DNA of 64,000 nt from CAIMFV01 sp040757715. Lineage in GTDB: Bacteria > Pseudomonadota > Alphaproteobacteria > Caulobacterales > Caulobacteraceae. Of this stretch, positions 59,559-64,000 are shown piece by piece. The notes below the pieces were generated by a model. That model was not told the origin of the DNA and did no database searches. It saw only the letters and a program-made list of their open reading frames with translations. How positions within the stretch are numbered: the stretch's first letter is position 1; every line of letters starts with the position of its first letter. The stretch is from contig JBFLWS010000002.1 in the NCBI GenBank assembly GCA_040757715.1, positions 1 to 64,000 on the forward strand. Direction: 5' to 3'. The translations under genes were made by a program, and so were the position numbers.

Positions 59559-60562
59559 GCGAGAGCCTCACCCTGATCACCGAGACGGCCGATCGGCTGT
59601 TCGCCGACCTCGCCGGCCGCGACGGCGCTCCGTTCGACGAGCTGTGGCGCGCGGTGGACGATGCGGCCTTCCCAAGCCTGCTTGTGGCGGAGGCGGCAGG
59701 CGGCTTCGGCGGCGACTGCAAGGACCTGTTCGCGGTGGCGCGCCTTTCCGGGGTCCACGCCCTGCCCCTGCCCGTGGCCGACGCCGTGCTCGCCGCCGGC
59801 ATCGCCCATGTGAGCGGCCTCGACGAGGTCCAAGGGCTGAGCGTGCCCGCCCTGGCCGGCGACGGCGTGGTGACCGATGGCCGGTTCACCGGACGTTTTC
59901 GACAAGTCCCCTTCGGCCGTCGCGCAAAGTATATCGTTGGCGAGATCGATGGTCGGGTGATCCGCGTGCAAGCCAAGGCCGCGCACCAGGTCATCGAAAG
60001 CGTCAACCCAGCCGGAGAGCCGCGCGACACGCTTGTGTTTGACGAGGCCGCCGCGGAGGTCGCGCCCAGCGAGCGCACCGAACGCCTTCTCGTTCTGGGC
60101 GCCCTGGTGCGCGCCGCCCAGATCGCCGGCGCGCTGGACGCCGCGCTCGCCCTTTCCATCGAGCACGTGAACCAGCGGGTGCAGTTCGGCAAGCCGCTGG
60201 CCAAGTTCCAGGCGGTGCAACAGGCCCTGGCCCTGTTCGCCGAGGAAGCGGCCGCAGTGAACTGCGCTGGGCAGGCCGCGGCGCGCATCGCCGACGCCCG
60301 ACGCCCAGACCTGGAAGTCTCCGCCGCCAAGCTGCGCGCCAACTTCGCCGCCGGCGTGGGCGCCGCCACGGCGCACCAGGTGCACGGCGCCATCGGCTTC
60401 ACCCAGGAATATCCGCTGCATCGTTTCACCCGTCGGCTCATCGCCTGGCGCGCTGAATTCGGCACCGACCGCTTCTGGGCCGAGCGCCTGGGACGGCAGG
60501 TCGCCGCCATCGGCGCCGACTCCGTCTGGTCGGAGCTCGTCCGCCGCTCACAAGTCGCCTGA
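59555..60562 (+). CDS. Acyl-CoA dehydrogenase, small-subunit type (pair 3)
   Basis: 335 residues, short for the family. The C-terminal domain is recognisable (VNQRVQFGKPLAKFQAVQQA, VHGAIGFTQEYPLHRFTRRL), while the N-terminal half is reduced and the FAD-contact motif SEPxAGSD is missing. This suits the non-catalytic beta subunit of an alpha2-beta2 enzyme with the 58398 product. The ATGA overlap should keep the two in equal amounts. Confidence 0.82.
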   Translation: MSESLTLITETADRLFADLAGRDGAPFDELWRAVDDAAFPSLLVAEAAGGFGGDCKDLFAVARLSGVHALPLPVADAVLAAGIAHVSGLDEVQGLSVPALAGDGVVTDGRFTGRFRQVPFGRRAKYIVGEIDGRVIRVQAKAAHQVIESVNPAGEPRDTLVFDEAAAEVAPSERTERLLVLGALVRAAQIAGALDAALALSIEHVNQRVQFGKPLAKFQAVQQALALFAEEAAAVNCAGQAAARIADARRPDLEVSAAKLRANFAAGVGAATAHQVHGAIGFTQEYPLHRFTRRLIAWRAEFGTDRFWAERLGRQVAAIGADSVWSELVRRSQVA

Positions 60563-60585
60563 TCCAGGCAGAACAAGAGAATTCC

Positions 60586-61767
60586 ATGTCCCGCGCCGTC
60601 ATCGTCTCCACCGCGCGCACGCCCATCGGCAAAGCCTTCCGTGGCGCGCTCAACGACACCCATGGCGCGGTCATGGGCGCCCATGTGATCCGTGCAGCGG
60701 CGGAGCGGGCCGGGATCGATCTCGCCGAGATCGAGGACGTCCTGCTGGGCTGCGCCACGCCTGAGGGGGCCACCGGCAACAACATCGCCCGCCAGTCCGC
60801 GCTCCTGGCCGGCGCGCCAGCCTCGGTCCCGGGTTTCACCCTCGACCGCAAATGCTCATCCGGCCTGCAGACCATCGTCCTCGCCGCTCAGCGCATCATG
60901 ACCGGCGAAGGCGCGATCTTCCTGGCCGGGGGACTGGAAAGCGTCTCCCTCACCCAGCCGAACATGAACCAGGTCCGCCGCCAGGACGAGGCGGTGAAGG
61001 CGGTGAAGCCGGAACTCTATTGGTCGATGATCGCCACCGCCGACACGGTGGCGCGGCGCTATGGGATCAGTCGCGAGGCGCAGGACGTCTACTCGGCCGA
61101 AAGCCAGCGCCGCACGGCGGAGGGTCAGGCGAACGGCTGCTTCGACGCCGAGATCGTCCCCATCGCCGCCCGCAAGCTGCTCACCGACAAGGCGGGAGCG
61201 ACAATCGGGCACGAAGAGGTGCTGTTAGCCCAAGACGAAGGCAACCGTCCCGGGACCACCGCCGAGAGTCTCGCCGCGCTGAAGCCGGTGCAGGGCGATG
61301 ACGGCTTCATCACCGCCGGCAACGCCAGCCAGCTCTCCGACGGCGCCAGCGTCTGTGTGGTGATGAGCGAGGCGGAGGCGGCGCGGCGAGGTCTGGCGCC
61401 GCTAGGGCGGTTCGTGGGCTTCGCAGTGGCCGGCTGCGAACCGGACGAAATGGGCATCGGGCCGGTGTTCGCCGTGCCGAAACTGCTCGCCCGGCACGAC
61501 CTGACCGTGGACGACATCGATCTTTGGGAGCTCAACGAGGCTTTCGCCGTGCAGGTGATCTACTGCCGGGATCGCTTGGGCGTCCCGGACGAGCGGCTGA
61601 ATGTGGACGGCGGCGCCATCTCCATCGGCCACCCCTACGGCATGAGCGGCTCGCGGCTCACCGGCCACGCCCTCCTCGAAGGGCGTCGTCGCGGCGCCAA
61701 GCGGGTGGTGGTCACCATGTGCATCGGCGGCGGCATGGGGGCGGCGGCCCTGTTCGAAGTGCTCTGA
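60586..61767 (+). CDS. Acetyl-CoA C-acyltransferase (thiolase)
   Basis: 393 residues with a full thiolase active site: nucleophile C90 in DRKCSSGLQTIVL, histidine in GGAISIGHPYGMSG and the second cysteine in VVTMCIGGGMGAA. It cleaves a 3-oxoacyl-CoA to acetyl-CoA and a shortened acyl-CoA, the last step of each beta-oxidation turn. Its presence beside the cysteine-less thiolase-like protein (55962) shows two different chain-shortening chemistries in one region. Confidence 0.92.
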   Translation: MSRAVIVSTARTPIGKAFRGALNDTHGAVMGAHVIRAAAERAGIDLAEIEDVLLGCATPEGATGNNIARQSALLAGAPASVPGFTLDRKCSSGLQTIVLAAQRIMTGEGAIFLAGGLESVSLTQPNMNQVRRQDEAVKAVKPELYWSMIATADTVARRYGISREAQDVYSAESQRRTAEGQANGCFDAEIVPIAARKLLTDKAGATIGHEEVLLAQDEGNRPGTTAESLAALKPVQGDDGFITAGNASQLSDGASVCVVMSEAEAARRGLAPLGRFVGFAVAGCEPDEMGIGPVFAVPKLLARHDLTVDDIDLWELNEAFAVQVIYCRDRLGVPDERLNVDGGAISIGHPYGMSGSRLTGHALLEGRRRGAKRVVVTMCIGGGMGAAALFEVL

Positions 61768-61845
61768 TCGCGGGCGCGATCAAACAGCCGCAGGGCGACG
61801 ATTCCACCGTGATCCGGCGCGCCGAAAGGTATCTACTGCCACGCC

Positions 61846-62661
61846 ATGACCGACCTCTACGCCCGCTTCGATCGCCTGTTGTTTGACCGTCCCGCCGCCC
61901 ATGTGCTGCGGCTGACGCTCAACAATCCCGACAAGATGAACGCCCTCGACCAGACCACGCATCGTCAGCTGGAGACGGTGTGGGCGGCCATCGACGAAGA
62001 CCCGCAGACGCGGGTGACCATCATCACCGGCAAGGGGCGCGGCTTCTGCGCCGGGGGAGCGTTCGACGACATGCCGCTCGACTCGCCCATGGACGCCACC
62101 CAGACCTTCTCCAAGGGGTTCGCCGAGGCGAGCCGTCTGGTGGCCGGGATCATCAACGCCAGGAAGCCCATCGTCTCGGCCATCAACGGACCGGCGGTGG
62201 GGGCGGGCCTCGCCATCGCCCTCCTGGCCGACGTCCCCATCGCCGCCAAGACCGCCAAGCTGCTCGACGGCCATCTGCGGCTCGGCGTCGCGCCGGGCGA
62301 CCACGCGGCGATGATCTGGCCGCTGTTGTGCGGCATGGCCAAGGCCAAGTACTTCCTGATGACCAACACCGCCATGACCGGCGAGGAGGCCGAGCGCAAC
62401 AATCTGGTGGCGCTGGCCGTGGACGCCGAAGCCTTGCAGGACAAGGCCGTGGAGGTGGCCTCCACCCTCGCCGCCACCGCGCCCACGGCGGTGCGCATGA
62501 CCAAGTACGTGCTCAACCACTGGCTCCGCCAGGCGCAGCCGGTGTTCGATCTCGCCCTCGCCTTCGAGATGGTGAACTTCTCCGGCGACGAGGCGAAGAA
62601 GGCCATGGCGGCCATGAACACCCGCACGCCGGCGGACTTCAGCGACGACATCAAGTTCTGA
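61846..62661 (+). CDS. Enoyl-CoA hydratase/isomerase family protein
   Basis: 271 residues. LTLNNPDKMNALDQTTHRQL, TGKGRGFCAGGAFDDMP and INGPAVGAGLAIALLADVPI are followed by LRLGVAPGDHAAMIWPLLCG, in which GDH replaces the usual GDGG turn. Its predicted step is hydration or isomerisation of an unsaturated acyl-CoA in the same operon as the thiolase and the acyl-CoA dehydrogenases. Confidence 0.85.
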   Translation: MTDLYARFDRLLFDRPAAHVLRLTLNNPDKMNALDQTTHRQLETVWAAIDEDPQTRVTIITGKGRGFCAGGAFDDMPLDSPMDATQTFSKGFAEASRLVAGIINARKPIVSAINGPAVGAGLAIALLADVPIAAKTAKLLDGHLRLGVAPGDHAAMIWPLLCGMAKAKYFLMTNTAMTGEEAERNNLVALAVDAEALQDKAVEVASTLAATAPTAVRMTKYVLNHWLRQAQPVFDLALAFEMVNFSGDEAKKAMAAMNTRTPADFSDDIKF

Positions 62662-62674
62662 ACGGAGGCCGCGC

Positions 62675-63787
62675 TTGACCACCGACAGCGTCACCGACGC
62701 CCTGCGCGATAGCGTGCGCGACGTGCTCGCCCGCGAGAGCGATTCGGCGCGTCTGCACCAATTTGTCGACAGCGGCCGGCTTCACGACGAGGCTTTGTGG
62801 CGGGAAGCGTCGGCACTGGGCTGGACCGCCCTCGCCGTCCCGGAGGCGTTCGATGGGCTCGCCCTCAGCGCGGTGGAGACGACCGCCGTAGGCGAAGAGC
62901 TGGGCCGGTTTCTGGCGCCCCTTCCCTTGCTTGGATCGTTACTGACAGTTCGGGCCTTAGCGCTCGGAGGCAGCCCGGCGCAGCAGGCGCGGTGGCTGCC
63001 GGGTCTTGCTTCGGGAGCGCTGAAGGGCGCGGTTGCGGCGCCGGTCGCGGAACGGGGGACGTCCGCGCCCTTGGCCAGGCGGATGGGCGATCTCCTCGTC
63101 ATCGAGGGCGTAGCGGCCAATGTGCTGCAAGGCGGCGAGGCGGCTCTCCTCATCGTGCCGGTGCGGCTGGAGACGGAGGAGACCGCCTTCGTAGCGGTGG
63201 AGCCGGCGGTCGACGGCGCGCCCCTCACGGTAGAGGCCACGCAGGACCGCACGCGCCACCTCGCGCGCCTCCAGATGAGCGGCCTTCGCCTACCCCTCGA
63301 TCGGCTGCTTGCCGCCAGCGCCGCGGCGGACCTCGCCCGCGCCCTACAGGCCGAGGCGGACCTCGCCCTTGCCGCCGACTCCGTGGGCGGCGCAGACGCG
63401 ATCTTCGAGCGCACCCTCGACTACCTCAAGACACGCGAGCAGTTCGGCAAGCCCATCGGCTCGTTCCAGGCGCTGAAGCATCGCTGCGCCGACCACAAGG
63501 TGGCGCTGGCCGCCTCCGCCGCGGTGGTGCGCGAGGCCGCGCGCCTCCTCGCCGACGGCGCCGCCAGCGCGCCGCTGATGTGCGCCCTCGCCAAGGCCTA
63601 TGCCTGCGAGGTTTACGCCAAGGCGGCGGAGGACGCGGTGCAGCTCCATGGCGGCATCGGCTTCACCTGGGAACACGACTGCCACCTCTATCTGAAGCGG
63701 GCCAAGCTGAATCAGGCGCTCTTCGGAACCACCGCCGTCGCCTATGACCGCGCCGCCGACCTCCTGCTGAACGCCGCCCGCCCATGA
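62675..63787 (+). CDS. Acyl-CoA dehydrogenase, small-subunit type (pair 4)
   Basis: 370 residues from TTG 62675, preceded by GGAGG. The C-terminal half holds KTREQFGKPIGSFQALKHRC and VQLHGGIGFTWEHDCHLYLK; the tail QALFGTTAVAYDRAADLLL lacks a YEGT glutamate. The N-terminal half is alanine-rich and degenerate, again as expected of a beta subunit. It overlaps the next gene by ATGA at 63784. Confidence 0.84.
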   Translation: MTTDSVTDALRDSVRDVLARESDSARLHQFVDSGRLHDEALWREASALGWTALAVPEAFDGLALSAVETTAVGEELGRFLAPLPLLGSLLTVRALALGGSPAQQARWLPGLASGALKGAVAAPVAERGTSAPLARRMGDLLVIEGVAANVLQGGEAALLIVPVRLETEETAFVAVEPAVDGAPLTVEATQDRTRHLARLQMSGLRLPLDRLLAASAAADLARALQAEADLALAADSVGGADAIFERTLDYLKTREQFGKPIGSFQALKHRCADHKVALAASAAVVREAARLLADGAASAPLMCALAKAYACEVYAKAAEDAVQLHGGIGFTWEHDCHLYLKRAKLNQALFGTTAVAYDRAADLLLNAARP

Positions 63788-64000
63788 CCCTCGCCACACC
63801 CTCCTTTGCGCCGTTGGATATGCGCGACGACCTCGTGGCCTTTCGCGCCGAGGTGCGCGCCTGGCTGCAAGCCACAGTGCCCAGCGACTGGCGCGAGCGC
63901 ATGTCCGGCGCGTCGGAAGACGCCTATGTGGCCTATCAGCGCTGGTGGTTCGAGGAGATGCGCAAGGTGGGGCTCGCCACTCCGCACTGGCCCAAGGAAT
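63784..64000 (+). CDS. Acyl-CoA dehydrogenase N-terminus, large-subunit type (pair 4, cut by window edge)
   Basis: The last 72 codons in the window start at ATG 63784 and encode MTLATPSFAPLDMRDDLVAF, then RAEVRAWLQATVPSDWRERM and a W-rich GLATPHWPKE end typical of the family N-terminal helical domain. It continues past the right edge. Coupling by ATGA to the small-subunit gene makes it the expected fourth pair partner. Nothing more can be said of its active site. Confidence 0.8.
   Translation, partial: MTLATPSFAPLDMRDDLVAFRAEVRAWLQATVPSDWRERMSGASEDAYVAYQRWWFEEMRKVGLATPHWPKE

Noticed and set aside
21154..64000. A steroid ring-degradation cluster
   Set aside because: There is no ketosteroid dehydrogenase, HsaC-type extradiol dioxygenase or Mce transporter in the window; only the side-chain-like ACAD pairs and the thiolase/DUF35 pair recall steroids.

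Overview
This window looks like chromosomal DNA of a high-GC alphaproteobacterium, probably Caulobacterales (Caulobacter or Phenylobacterium-like) or a sphingomonad. The support is the mixture of TonB-dependent receptors, a FecI/FecR pair, many acyl-CoA dehydrogenase and crotonase genes, a small DUF1289 protein, a clan-AA aspartic protease of the TIGR02281 type, and GC-rich palindromic intergenic repeats. The genus is an inference. No rRNA, tRNA, CRISPR array or prophage was recognised.

Left edge (1-4355): the end of an IS21-like element appears to cut a small secreted-protein gene. Next, reading leftwards, is a cell-surface signalling operon: FecI-type sigma factor, FecR-type regulator, and an STN-domain TonB receptor.

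Candidate new system (4558-10415): divergent from fecI lies a tight five-gene operon. It encodes a soluble phosphatidylserine-decarboxylase-like pyruvoyl enzyme, a guanidino-modifying amidinohydrolase-like protein, a fused ABC exporter, an ornithine-decarboxylase-like PLP enzyme and an arginine:amine amidinotransferase close to human AGAT. No carrier protein, NRPS or PKS is present. I read it as a biosynthesis-and-export cassette for a small guanidino or polyamine-like metabolite, possibly sensed or re-imported by the neighbouring receptor system. This is the most novel part of the window.

Housekeeping and miscellaneous part (10754-20966): a secreted GH74 xyloglucanase with a FadR-like operator upstream, an acyl-CoA dehydrogenase pair split by palindromic repeats, a TonB-domain protein, a CobT-like protein, a small secreted protein, DUF1289, an aspartic protease, DusA and a TetR regulator.

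Catabolic island (21154-64000): a CYP101-like P450 with its own ferredoxin, aldehyde dehydrogenase and GMC alcohol oxidase; an epoxide hydrolase; a second P450 with a VOC protein; seven crotonases; a nitronate monooxygenase-like protein; a TauD-type dioxygenase; an amidohydrolase; a frameshifted flavin reductase-MarR fusion; a TonB receptor followed by an ALDH-GMC-LhgO-type oxidase group; a CoA-transferase; an acyl-CoA synthetase; an MFS permease; two thiolase-family proteins; and three further heteromeric acyl-CoA dehydrogenase pairs. Two IclR and one GntR regulator sit in divergent promoters with clear palindromes. Together these could hydroxylate an alicyclic or terpenoid-like substrate, oxidise the alcohol to an acid, activate it to a CoA thioester and degrade it by beta-oxidation and retro-aldol steps. 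The true substrate cannot be read from sequence alone.
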